64,000 nt of DNA, taken from [Empedobacter] haloabium. Lineage in GTDB: Bacteria > Pseudomonadota > Gammaproteobacteria > Burkholderiales > Burkholderiaceae_D. Positions 20,971 through 28,396 of this stretch are shown here, piece after piece (the stretch's first letter is position 1; the number at the start of each line of letters is the position of its first letter). The stretch lies in NCBI GenBank assembly GCA_008011715.2, contig CP136508.1, positions 3,348,001-3,412,000 on the forward strand. Reading direction: 5' to 3'. The position numbers and the translations under genes are program-made. The notes under the pieces are model-generated. The model made no database searches. It saw only the letters and a list, made by a program, of their open reading frames with translations, and had not been told where the DNA came from.

Positions 20971-21356
20971 CAATCGGCGCCGATACGGGCCCAGAAGCCG
21001 GTCTCGACGACGGTGCGGGCAATACGGGTGTCGGCATCGATATAGACATCGACGCGGCTGAACGGCGGCTTGATTTCCACGCTGTCACCGCTCGCCATCG
21101 GCAGGCTGACGCTGAGGTAATAGTCCGCGCCGGGGTTGCGATCCATCCGGTACGTCATCGTCGCGCCTGGGCGGATCAGTTCCTTGATCGTGTTCTCGTA
21201 CTCCATCAGGAAAAAGCTGGCCGGCTCCCTGGCCTCGGCGGCGTAGTGCAGGACCACTGCCGGCCGGGTACGGTGGGAGATCGCCAGCGCGAGCCAGCAT
21301 GCGGCCACGATGCCGCCGGCAATGAGGAGTTTCTTCTTCATGGAACGCATGGTCAT
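20970..21356 (-). CDS. Putative immunity protein, copy 1 of a tandem pair
   Basis: A 128-aa protein starting at an ATG that overlaps the toxin-44-like gene's stop (ATGA); longer starts upstream would run into that gene. Residues about 7-26 (KKKLLIAGGIVAACWLALAI) form a signal-anchor. The remaining 95 residues match the downstream copy over their full length (VVLHYAAEAREPASFFL, PPFSRVDVYIDAD, TVVETGFWARIGAD). The domain is small and beta-rich with a conserved C-terminal GFWARIG-x-D. Tight coupling to the toxin gene makes it the prime immunity candidate, with the second copy either redundant or protecting against a variant toxin. Confidence 0.8.
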   Translation of the reverse strand: MTMRSMKKKLLIAGGIVAACWLALAISHRTRPAVVLHYAAEAREPASFFLMEYENTIKELIRPGATMTYRMDRNPGADYYLSVSLPMASGDSVEIKPPFSRVDVYIDADTRIARTVVETGFWARIGAD

Positions 21357-22123
21357 GTGCACTTGTGCGGCCGCTTGGCATAGTTGGACGCCGTCCCCCA
21401 TGGCACCGCGACCTCGGCGATCGCCTTCAGCAGGATCGCGGCCGTCAAGGCGGCAGGCTTGACGCGCCGGTACAGCTGGGCCCCGAGCTTGATGGAGATA
21501 TGGTCGGGAATGTCGTCGAACTGGTTGGCCCAGGCGCCATTGGCCGGATGGTTCTGTACCGGCCGGCCGCTCGCGATGTCGCTCACCGCTTGCGCCAGGC
21601 CAGCGCCGCCCAGCAATTCATCGTCATCGAATCCACATGCCGCGCCGACATAGCCGTAGTGGATATTCGACCAGATATCGAAAAAGTAGTCCTCGTTGCC
21701 ATAGCGCTGCCAGCCGACGCGGAATTTCTTCTCCTTTACCAGCCGCGCCTTGAGGATCGGCTTATGGTCCCACGGCCGCCGCGGCCCGACCCGCTCTGCC
21801 CAGATCGTATAGGCCCGCGTCTTCTCGGCGAGCGCAATGCTGGCGAAGTCGGGCGGACCGCCGAGCTTCGCATACCAGGGCAACGCCTGCCACGCCTGCA
21901 TCTCCTTCTTGATGTCGTAGCCGTTCGCCTGCGTTATCTTGCGCCCATGCTCGGAAAATGGATTGCGCTGCATTTCCGTGACCATGTACTCGGCAATGGG
22001 AATGACGTCGTTGCCGCAATGGCAGACCCGCAACTCCTTGGCCTTGGCATCGGCCACCGGCGTCGTATTGGTGGCGGCGACCAGCCGCATCGGCTTGCCG
22101 TTCTTGTCCAGCACCGCGCTCAT
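21353..22123 (-). CDS. T6SS effector with polymorphic-toxin type-44-like domain
   Basis: A 256-aa protein without signal peptide. The central and C-terminal part (about residues 120-215) contains RRPWDHKP, then FFDIWSNIHYGYVGAACGFDDDELLGGAGLAQ, which fits the conserved core of polymorphic toxin type 44 (Ntox44) as I remember it: a W-D-x-K element and an NIHYGYVG loop with a conserved His. That family is predicted to be a nuclease. The gene overlaps the PAAR gene upstream (ATGA) and the first immunity-like gene downstream (ATGA), so PAAR, toxin and immunity are translated as one unit. The toxin is therefore carried as a separate polypeptide rather than fused to PAAR. Toxin assignment is fairly good; the chemical activity is inferred. 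Confidence 0.75.
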   Translation of the reverse strand: MSAVLDKNGKPMRLVAATNTTPVADAKAKELRVCHCGNDVIPIAEYMVTEMQRNPFSEHGRKITQANGYDIKKEMQAWQALPWYAKLGGPPDFASIALAEKTRAYTIWAERVGPRRPWDHKPILKARLVKEKKFRVGWQRYGNEDYFFDIWSNIHYGYVGAACGFDDDELLGGAGLAQAVSDIASGRPVQNHPANGAWANQFDDIPDHISIKLGAQLYRRVKPAALTAAILLKAIAEVAVPWGTASNYAKRPHKCT

Positions 22124-22689
22124 GCGTCTTCCGCCAGGTAGATGCGCACATGCTCCTGCTCCAGCGTCTGCTTGAGCAGATGGGTGTGGCCTTCGGCATC
22201 GGTGGTACCGTGCTCGATGCTGCCGTCCTCGCGCTCGATGGCATAGTCGGTGTGCGCCAGCGGCTCGCCGTCGCTGGCGCCGACCAGCACGTAGCGGTCG
22301 TCATACTGGCCTGGCACCCAGGGGGCCTCGTCCAGTACCCGTTCCAGCGCTTCCGGTGCGGCGGTCGCCGCCAGGGCGGCCGCGGCCGGCTGGAACCACG
22401 CGGTCGCCGGCGGCGCGCCGGACGGATCGTCGACGCCGTGGATGCCGTTCAGGGTCGAGGCCAGCGGGCAGCCGTTGCTGCTCTTGTCGCCGTGCAGCGC
22501 CTGCGGCAGGCCGTCCGGCAGGGTGAAATGGTGGTCGCCCGCCACCACCAGGCAGTTCTTCCGGCAGGCGATGGGGCTGCCGTGGTAAGCCAGGGGCTTG
22601 CCGTGGCTGGTGTAATGGGGATGGCCTTCCTTGACGGTGCCGCCGCACGAGGCGGCGTCGCCTTGGCGGATCCAGCCGATGATGGTCAT
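22120..22689 (-). CDS. PAAR-domain spike-tip protein
   Basis: A 189-aa T6SS PAAR protein. Residues 1-85 show the PAAR pattern: a start like IIGWIRQGDAASCGGTV, then GKPLAYHGSPIACRKNC, then the DKSSNGCPLAS-type end. Cys and His residues are spaced to bind the single zinc that shapes the spike tip. Residues about 105-189 form a C-terminal beta domain (YVLVGASDGEPLAHTDYAIE, EHVRIYLAED) that probably docks the next gene's toxin. The ATG has no strong ribosome site. Upstream (22690-22760) lies an AT-rich stretch with a TAAAAT box that may be the promoter of the whole leftward island. Confidence 0.9.
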   Translation of the reverse strand: MTIIGWIRQGDAASCGGTVKEGHPHYTSHGKPLAYHGSPIACRKNCLVVAGDHHFTLPDGLPQALHGDKSSNGCPLASTLNGIHGVDDPSGAPPATAWFQPAAAALAATAAPEALERVLDEAPWVPGQYDDRYVLVGASDGEPLAHTDYAIEREDGSIEHGTTDAEGHTHLLKQTLEQEHVRIYLAEDA

Positions 22690-22787
22690 GGTCGTCGTGC
22701 GCTTGTTGTCTATTTACATTGCTATTTTAACAGGCGTAAACGGAAAAGGCGCAGTGCCTTCGTCCCAATGAAGTAGCCTGGTGGCAT

Positions 22788-22976
22788 CTACCTCCGATCA
22801 AATGGCGATGAGCAACAGCGCTGCGCGCGGTAATTGCCGCGGTGCCGGCAACCATCCGACGTCGCCTGCATGGCGCCGATCGGCTCCACCTCCCAGCGCC
22901 AGGTCCCGCCGTGATAGGCGTGCTCGATACCGAGCCGGAACAGATGGCCGTTCACGACCGCCCCCCGTCCCGCCAC
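22788..22976 (-). CDS. Short open frame, possible gene fragment
   Basis: A 62-codon frame opening with GTG inside the end of the decayed DUF4255 gene. Its first 40 residues look protein-like (VVNGHLFRLGIEHAYHGGTWRWEVEPIG), with alternating hydrophobic and charged residues and a Trp-rich patch. The last 20 are Arg/Cys-rich and look like random translation. It is probably the surviving beginning of a gene that once followed the DUF4255 gene, now truncated. No family identified. Confidence 0.3.
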   Translation of the reverse strand: MAGRGAVVNGHLFRLGIEHAYHGGTWRWEVEPIGAMQATSDGCRHRGNYRAQRCCSSPFDRR

Positions 22977-23462
22977 CGCGACGGCCGGCTCGGCAATACC
23001 CGCATGCCGATATGGCCGTTATCGATCGCGACCACCCTGGCCCGATATAGTATCGACGGCAGACAACGGTCGCCCAAAACACCCCAGATATTGCTCATGA
23101 CGGGCGGCGATGAATTTTCTATATCGAGTATCAGTTTTTCTATCGATATATTCAGGGCCGGAATGTTATTGCGATCTCATACCGGCTTATGATGGAGGAA
23201 ACCTATCAGCAGGGATATCAGGCGGAGCGCGTCCTGATAATTTCGGCCGGTGAAATTGGCCGCCGCTATCAAACAGATGTTCAGGAACAGCGGTCCGCCG
23301 CCGGCGAATGCACAGCACGATCTTGTTGCCGACGTCCGGCGTCACGGCACCATCCGCACCGAGCAGACTGGCGACCATCACCATGTCCTCGGCGGTGTCC
23401 AGCGTACGACTGAAGAATTCGTTCAATGCCCCGGCCAGGCAGCGTATTGCCGCGTGAATCAT
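22952..23462 (-). pseudogene. Decayed DUF4255/Pvc16-like contractile-injection gene
   Basis: The 5' part is well preserved: GAGGAG ribosome site, ATG at 23462 and about 50 residues reading MIHAAIRCLAGALNEFF ... VTPDVGNKIVLCI, the typical DUF4255/Pvc16 N-terminus. After about 23305 the homologous text continues in another frame (GGGPLFLNICLIAAANF ... DALRLISLLIGF). The stretch that normally joins these parts is missing, so there is a deletion plus frameshift. Further on, a TGA interrupts HHKPV-stop-DRNN, after which NISIEKLILDIEN and SNIWGVLGDRCLPSILYRARVV continue to a final stop at 22952. Pvc16-type proteins cap the tube/sheath of extracellular contractile injection systems. The copy is non-functional as written and stands alone here. 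Confidence 0.75.
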
Positions 23463-23799
23463 GTCGTCTCCTCTCGTCCCGCGCGCAAACTCTCAGGCGC
23501 GACGGGGCCCCGCGCTGAAATACCGCGGCTCTCGTAATCGTGGTTCAAAGTGAATGTCGCGCAGCGCGCCTGGTATCGCGTGGGCATATTGACGTGACTT
23601 GTATGGAAATAATGATCCGACGGCGACGAAAAAAAGACTACCGCTTTTTCGGAGAAACTGCAAACTACAACACCCGCCAATTGTTACTTACGGCGGTGGC
23701 TTTTTTGTACTAGTCGCGCTGCCGCGACGACAGTGATAGGATAAATCGCTGTTCAGCTGTCGCAGCACATCCCATCCACAACTGTCGAAGGAGAGAAAC
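23463..23799. other. Intergenic region between DUF4255 relic and PEP-CTERM gene
   Basis: No convincing gene is present in these 337 bases. The stretch is more AT-rich than the surroundings and should contain the divergent promoters of the decayed gene (left) and the PEP-CTERM gene (right). A short hairpin (GTCGCG ... CGCGAC, about 23712-23727) lies upstream of the PEP-CTERM gene. No clear -35/-10 pair could be fixed. Confidence 0.5.
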
Positions 23800-24363
23800 T
23801 TGAAAAAATGGATCGCCATGCTGTCGCTCGCTCTGTGCTCGTCCGCGCAGGCCGCTCCCGTATCGCTCTGGGTGACCTACACCGGATTCCAGGATTCGGT
23901 CAGCGGCTCGTTCGATGCCGACGCCACCCATGTGCTGCATTTCACGGCCGACGACCGTGACGGCGACGGCACCTACAGCCTGCCAGAAGTGCTGGGCTTT
24001 TCGTTCGGTGCCATCGCGGTCGGGCCGGAGCTGTGCGACACGCAGACGAACTACCGGATGTACTCCTGCCTGTCCAGCTTCTCGTATCAACCGGGCGGAA
24101 CGGTGGAATTCACCGCGCGCCGGTACGAGGATCCACGTGTCAGCGATGGCTTCTTCGCCAACGTCGTGGGCGGCGCGTACTACGCCGTCAGCGGCGGCAT
24201 CAACCAGTACCCTTGGCATTACGAGCACCGCTGGACGCCAGCCACGCAGGTGACCATCTCGCCGGTGCCGGAGCCCGCCGCGTTCGGCATGCTGGCTGGC
24301 GGCCTCGCCCTGGTGGCTGGCGCACTGCGTCGCCGCGCGGCCAACACCAGCGCGCAGGGCTAG
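23800..24363 (+). CDS. PEP-CTERM sorting-domain protein (secreted)
   Basis: A 187-aa exosortase substrate. It starts with a signal peptide (residues 1-18, SAQAAP) from a TTG codon with a strong AAGGAG site 8 bases upstream; no ATG would keep the signal peptide. A roughly 135-residue beta-rich domain follows with Asp-rich loops (DDRDGDGTY) that may bind Ca2+, and two Cys that could pair. The C-terminus is a classic PEP-CTERM signal: VPEPAAFGML, a hydrophobic helix and RRRAA (about residues 158-180). It would be cut and transferred by an exosortase/EpsH system encoded elsewhere, and such proteins are usually linked to exopolysaccharide. It precedes the alkaline phosphatase genes but appears to be a separate unit. 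Confidence 0.88.
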   Translation: MKKWIAMLSLALCSSAQAAPVSLWVTYTGFQDSVSGSFDADATHVLHFTADDRDGDGTYSLPEVLGFSFGAIAVGPELCDTQTNYRMYSCLSSFSYQPGGTVEFTARRYEDPRVSDGFFANVVGGAYYAVSGGINQYPWHYEHRWTPATQVTISPVPEPAAFGMLAGGLALVAGALRRRAANTSAQG

Positions 24364-24423
24364 CAAGGTCCGCCGGCGCGGCCGGACACGGCCCGGCCTG
24401 CCGCGCCGGCGGCCGGCGCCAGG

Positions 24424-24457
24424 CCGTCATCAAGGGGTCATAAGGCCTTGCTATTCT
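24424..24457 (+). promoter_or_regulatory. Predicted Pho box and -10 element of the phosphatase genes
   Basis: CCGTCAT-CAAG-GGGTCAT (24424-24441) has the 7-4-7 architecture of the PhoB box (consensus CTGTCAT-N4-CTGTCAT) with three mismatches in 14. It is followed after 10 bases by TATTCT (24452-24457), a -10-like box, as in PhoB-activated promoters where the Pho box replaces the -35. The alkaline phosphatase ATG is 33 bases further on. Known biology: PhoB activates alkaline phosphatase under phosphate starvation. Confidence 0.65.
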
Positions 24458-24489
24458 CGCCATCTTTCCAACCCCGCCGGACCGATGAC

Positions 24490-25959
24490 ATGAAATACAA
24501 GGCACTTCTCCTCGCCACGCTGAGCGCCGCCGTGCTGGCCGCCTGCGGCAGCGACAGCGACTCCACCCCGGGCACCGCCCCCGTCACGCCCACCAACCCG
24601 CCGGTGGCCGCGGCGCCGAAGAACGTCATCTTCTTCCTGGGCGACGGCATGGGCCTGACCACGATGACGGCGGCGCGCATCTACGCCGTCGGCGAGGACG
24701 GCGAACTGACCATGGACACGCTGCCGGAAACGGCCTTCGTCAAGACGTTCTCGAACGACGCGCAGGTGACCGACAGCGCGCCGTCGATGGCCGCCTACAT
24801 GACGGGCGTGAAGATGAACAACGAGGTCATCTCCATGTCGCAGGAGACGAAGGCGGTCGATCCGGTCGCCGACAGTGCCGGCAACAAGCTGGGCAACGCC
24901 TGCGGCACGGCCAACGGCAAGCCCGCGACCACCTTGCTGGAACTGGCCAAGGCCCAGGGGCTGGCCGCCGGCGTCGTCACCACCGCGCGCGTCACGCACG
25001 CGACCCCGGCCGCGACCTATGCCCACATCTGCCACCGCGACCTGGAAAACGACATCGCCACGGCCGTCGTGCCGGGCGGCGCCGGCCACAACGCCGCGCT
25101 GGGCGCCACCGGCCTGGACGTGCTGCTGGGTGGCGGCAGCCAGTTCTTCAAGCCCGTCAAGGATGGCGGCAAGCGCGCCGACGGGCGCGACCTGGTGGCC
25201 GAGATGAAGGCGAAGAGCTATGCCTACGCCAGCAATGCCGGCGAGTTCGCCGCCATCGACGCGAGCAAGACCGATAAACTGGTGGGCCTGTTCACGTCCA
25301 GCCACATGAGCTATGACCTGGACCGTGACCCGGCCAAGGAACCCAGCCTGGCCGACATGACGACCAAGGCGATGGACGTGCTGTCCAGGAATGGCAAGGG
25401 CTACTTCCTGATGGTCGAGGGCGGCCGCATCGACCACGCCCTGCACGAGACGACGGCCAAGAAGGCGCTGCAGGACACGGTCGCTTTCGACAACGCCATC
25501 AAGGCCGCCATCGCCAAGGCCAAGGTCACGGATCCTGATCTGAAGAACACGCTGATCGTCGTCACGGCCGACCACGACCACACCCTGGTCCTGAACGGCT
25601 ACGCCAAGCGCACCGGCAAGACCGCGGCCGGCAATGCGGGCGTCCTGGGCGTCGTGAAGAACTACGTCACCGGCGCCACCGACAAGGACCTGGACGGCGC
25701 GCCCTATTCGATCATCGGCTTCGGCAACGGCGAGAACCGCGTCCAGGCCAGCCGCGCCAGCCAGGCCGCGCTGGACGACAGCGTCACCGGCGCCAACAAC
25801 TACCACCAGGAGGCGGCGGTGCGCATGGGCGTCGGCGGCGAGACGCACGGCGGCACCGACGTGTTCCTGGGCGCGATCGGCAAGGGCGCCGGCGCGTTCA
25901 GCGGCACCATCGACAACACCAAGGTGTTCGACCTCGTCAAGACGGCGGCCGGACTGTAA
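24490..25959 (+). CDS. Alkaline phosphatase, lipoprotein form
   Basis: A 489-aa PhoA-superfamily alkaline phosphatase that hydrolyses phosphomonoesters outside the cytoplasm. Residues 1-18 are a lipoprotein signal (lipobox LAAC, Cys 18), so it is probably anchored to a membrane. The metal-binding FFLGDGMG motif lies near 49-56. The nucleophile Ser is in TDSAPSMAAYMTG (near 98, in place of PhoA TDSAAS). VEGGRIDHALHE near 313 and TADHDHTL near 360 supply zinc ligands. A final VGGETHGGTDVF section, near 450, carries the His of the third metal site. Length is close to E. coli PhoA plus inserts. The gene sits behind a Pho box, and its tandem paralogue follows 30 bases downstream. Confidence 0.94.
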   Translation: MKYKALLLATLSAAVLAACGSDSDSTPGTAPVTPTNPPVAAAPKNVIFFLGDGMGLTTMTAARIYAVGEDGELTMDTLPETAFVKTFSNDAQVTDSAPSMAAYMTGVKMNNEVISMSQETKAVDPVADSAGNKLGNACGTANGKPATTLLELAKAQGLAAGVVTTARVTHATPAATYAHICHRDLENDIATAVVPGGAGHNAALGATGLDVLLGGGSQFFKPVKDGGKRADGRDLVAEMKAKSYAYASNAGEFAAIDASKTDKLVGLFTSSHMSYDLDRDPAKEPSLADMTTKAMDVLSRNGKGYFLMVEGGRIDHALHETTAKKALQDTVAFDNAIKAAIAKAKVTDPDLKNTLIVVTADHDHTLVLNGYAKRTGKTAAGNAGVLGVVKNYVTGATDKDLDGAPYSIIGFGNGENRVQASRASQAALDDSVTGANNYHQEAAVRMGVGGETHGGTDVFLGAIGKGAGAFSGTIDNTKVFDLVKTAAGL

Positions 25960-25989
25960 GCGGCCTTCACCAACCCGGATATCAAGCCT

Positions 25990-27387
25990 ATGAAACGCAC
26001 CCTGTCAGCCGCCGCCCTGGCGCTCTCCTTCACCGCCGCCGCGCACGCCGCCGGCGAAGCGCGGAACATCATCTTCTTCCTGGGCGACGGCATGGGCCCG
26101 TCGACCATCACGGCCGCGCGCATCTTCAAGTATGGCGAAGACGGCAGCCTGACGATGGACACGCTGCCGCGCACCGCCCGCATCAAGACCTATTCGCAGG
26201 ACGCCCAGACCACCGACAGCGCGCCCTCGATGGCCGCCTACATGACGGGCGTGAAGATGAAGAACGAGGTGGTCTCGATGTCGTCCGACACCAATGCCAT
26301 CAACCCGGGCAAGGACGCCAACGGCAACCTGACCGTCAACAACTGCACCGCCAGCAACGGCGCGGCCGTGCCGACGATCCTGGAACTGGCCAAGGCCAAG
26401 GGCAAGGCGGTCGGCGCCATCACGACGACGGAACTGACCCACGCCACCCCGGCCGCGACCTACGCGCACATCTGCAACCGCAACGCCCAGTACGCGATCG
26501 CGGCGCAACTGGTGCCGGGCGGCGCCGGCTTCAACGCCGCGCTCGGCGACGGCGTGGACGTGTTGATGGGCGGCGGGCGCAACCACTTCACGCCGTATGT
26601 GGCCGGCAGCAATCCGGCCGGCCGTGCCGACGGCCGCAACCTGCTGGCGGAGCTCGGCGCCAAGGGCTACACGGTGGCCGCCAACAAGGCGGAAATGCAC
26701 GCGGCCGCCGCCGGCAAGAAGTTCATCGGCCTGTACAGCAGCAAGAGCCACCTGGAATACGAGCTCGATCGCGCCGCCACGCCGCCTGTCGGCGAAGGCG
26801 CCAGCCAGCCCAGCCTGGCCGAGATGACCGTCAAGGCGATGGACCTGCTGGGCCAGAACGCCAACGGCTATTTCCTGATGGTCGAAGGCGGCCGCATCGA
26901 CCACGCGCTGCACGGCACCAACGCCAAGCGCGCGATGGTGGACACGATCGCGTTCGACGATGCGGTCAAGGCGGCGCTGGCCAAGGCGAAGCAGACCGAC
27001 CCCACGCTGGCGCACACGCTGATCGTCGTCACGGCCGACCACGACCACACGCTGGCGTTCAACGGCTACGGCAAGCGCGGCAACCCGATCCTGGACATCA
27101 ACCGCAGCTACCGCGACAACAGCCCGAACAAGGACGCCGACGGCAACACGTACACCACCCTGGTGTTCGGCAACGGTCCGAATCGTCCCAACGTGCGCAC
27201 CAGCGTGGACAGCAGCGCCGCCCTGGCCGACAACTACCTGCAGGAGACCGGCGTACGCTTGAACAGCGAGACGCACGGCGGCGGCGACGTCAAGCTGTTC
27301 GCCAGCGGCGCCGGCGCCCAGGGTTTCAAGGGCACGCTGGACAACACCCGCGTGTTCGGCCTGCTCAAATCCGCGTTCGGCTTCTGA
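25990..27387 (+). CDS. Alkaline phosphatase, periplasmic form (tandem paralogue)
   Basis: A 465-aa alkaline phosphatase closely related to the preceding gene along its full length, but with a normal signal peptide (residues 1-21, AHAAG) instead of a lipobox. All hallmarks are present: FFLGDGMGPST near 30, nucleophile Ser in TDSAPSMAAYMTG near 78, VEGGRIDHALHG near 299, TADHDHTL near 346, and a C-terminal ETHGGGDVKLF motif. The pair therefore supplies one lipid-anchored and one soluble enzyme. It lies 30 bases after the first copy with no visible terminator, so the Pho box probably drives both. Both mature proteins end with the same N-T-x-V-F-x-L-x-K style terminus, further evidence for duplication. 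Confidence 0.94.
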   Translation: MKRTLSAAALALSFTAAAHAAGEARNIIFFLGDGMGPSTITAARIFKYGEDGSLTMDTLPRTARIKTYSQDAQTTDSAPSMAAYMTGVKMKNEVVSMSSDTNAINPGKDANGNLTVNNCTASNGAAVPTILELAKAKGKAVGAITTTELTHATPAATYAHICNRNAQYAIAAQLVPGGAGFNAALGDGVDVLMGGGRNHFTPYVAGSNPAGRADGRNLLAELGAKGYTVAANKAEMHAAAAGKKFIGLYSSKSHLEYELDRAATPPVGEGASQPSLAEMTVKAMDLLGQNANGYFLMVEGGRIDHALHGTNAKRAMVDTIAFDDAVKAALAKAKQTDPTLAHTLIVVTADHDHTLAFNGYGKRGNPILDINRSYRDNSPNKDADGNTYTTLVFGNGPNRPNVRTSVDSSAALADNYLQETGVRLNSETHGGGDVKLFASGAGAQGFKGTLDNTRVFGLLKSAFGF

Positions 27388-27433
27388 TCGCAAGCACTCG
27401 ACCGGGGTCGCGCGCGGCCCCGGCCTTCACGAC

Positions 27434-28126
27434 ATGACACGATACTGCCTTTTCCTTCTCGCGCTGGGCCTGGCCGGCAGCGTCCACGCGGCGCCCGACC
27501 TGGACCTGCGCATCGCCTACTACAGCCGCGCCGTGACCGCCGAAGGCGTCACGCGCGAAGCGCGCTTCGAAGAGACGATGCTGCGCCGCGACGGCCACGT
27601 GTGGACCGCGCGCGTGCTGCCGCCGCAGCCTGCCGGCCACGCTCACAAGCCGGGCGTGCGCCATGCCGCCACCCGTGCAACCTCGGTGCACAAGCACTTC
27701 AATCCGGCCCTGCTGCAGCGCCATGTCGCGCTGGAAGGCGGCAAGGTGCGCCTCGAATATGTCGACGCGCAATCGCGCGAGGTGATCGCCGTGCCGCCGG
27801 GCGAATTCGACAACGTGGCGTTCGACGGCTCGTGGGCACGCGCCTATTACCTGCTCGACCCGGCCCGGCTGCGCATGCTGCCCCCCAGCGGCCGCAAGTC
27901 CGGCGTGGCTGGCGCGCGCTGGCGCGAGCGGGAACGCGACGGCAGCTACGAACGCGTGCTGTGGGACGAGCGCCGCGAGATCCCGCTGGTGATCGAGAGC
28001 GGCGACACGGACGGCACCAGCCTGCATCGCATGGTGCTGACGGTACACCAGGGCGTCACGCCGGATCTGCCCTGGCGCGCCCTGGCCGGCTATGCGCGGC
28101 GCGAGTACGCCGACTTCCTGGACTGA
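27434..28126 (+). CDS. Secreted protein of unknown function downstream of phosphatases
   Basis: A 230-aa protein with a signal peptide (about 1-19, VHAAP). No family was recognised. The mature part is rich in charged residues and beta-strands (DLDLRIAYYSRAVTAEGVTRE, KVRLEYVDAQSREVIAVPPGEFDNVAFDGSW) and contains several His-rich spots (HAHKPGVRHA, SVHKHFN) that could bind metal. It starts 46 bases after the second phosphatase with a GC-rich hairpin-like stretch in between, so it may be the third gene of the Pho-regulated unit. A helper, inhibitor or metal-supply role for the phosphatases is possible but unproven. Confidence 0.78.
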   Translation: MTRYCLFLLALGLAGSVHAAPDLDLRIAYYSRAVTAEGVTREARFEETMLRRDGHVWTARVLPPQPAGHAHKPGVRHAATRATSVHKHFNPALLQRHVALEGGKVRLEYVDAQSREVIAVPPGEFDNVAFDGSWARAYYLLDPARLRMLPPSGRKSGVAGARWRERERDGSYERVLWDERREIPLVIESGDTDGTSLHRMVLTVHQGVTPDLPWRALAGYARREYADFLD

Positions 28127-28168
28127 CGGGGCGCGGGCAGGCGATGCCATAAAATTAAACGTTTTGGC

Positions 28169-28197
28169 TTTACAGTAAGATGTCGGTTCGCTATCAT
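28169..28197 (+). promoter_or_regulatory. Sigma-70 promoter of the SGNH/acyltransferase operon
   Basis: TTTACA (28169-28174), an exact 17-base spacer, and TATCAT (28192-28197). This is the best promoter-like sequence in the 270-base AT-richer gap before the first SGNH gene. It implies a 5' leader of about 190 bases, in which I recognise no riboswitch. Confidence 0.55.
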
Positions 28198-28396
28198 CCT
28201 GGCCGGAATCCGAACCGGCCGGCATGATGGCGTGAGCGCGCCCGCGCTGGTCCGGAGTTTCCGTTACCAGGACCCTTCTCGCACACCACCATTCCATGGG
28301 CGCCCGCCGTTCCCGCATCCGTCGCCTGTCCGGCGCGCCATCGCTCGCATCCATCGTTAAGCCGTCCAGCGCCGCCGGGGCATCCCGGTGAGCGCC

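Noticed and set aside
27402..27423. GC-rich hairpin between the second phosphatase and the 230-aa gene
   Set aside because: Arms of only six bases and no T-run; not enough to call a terminator.
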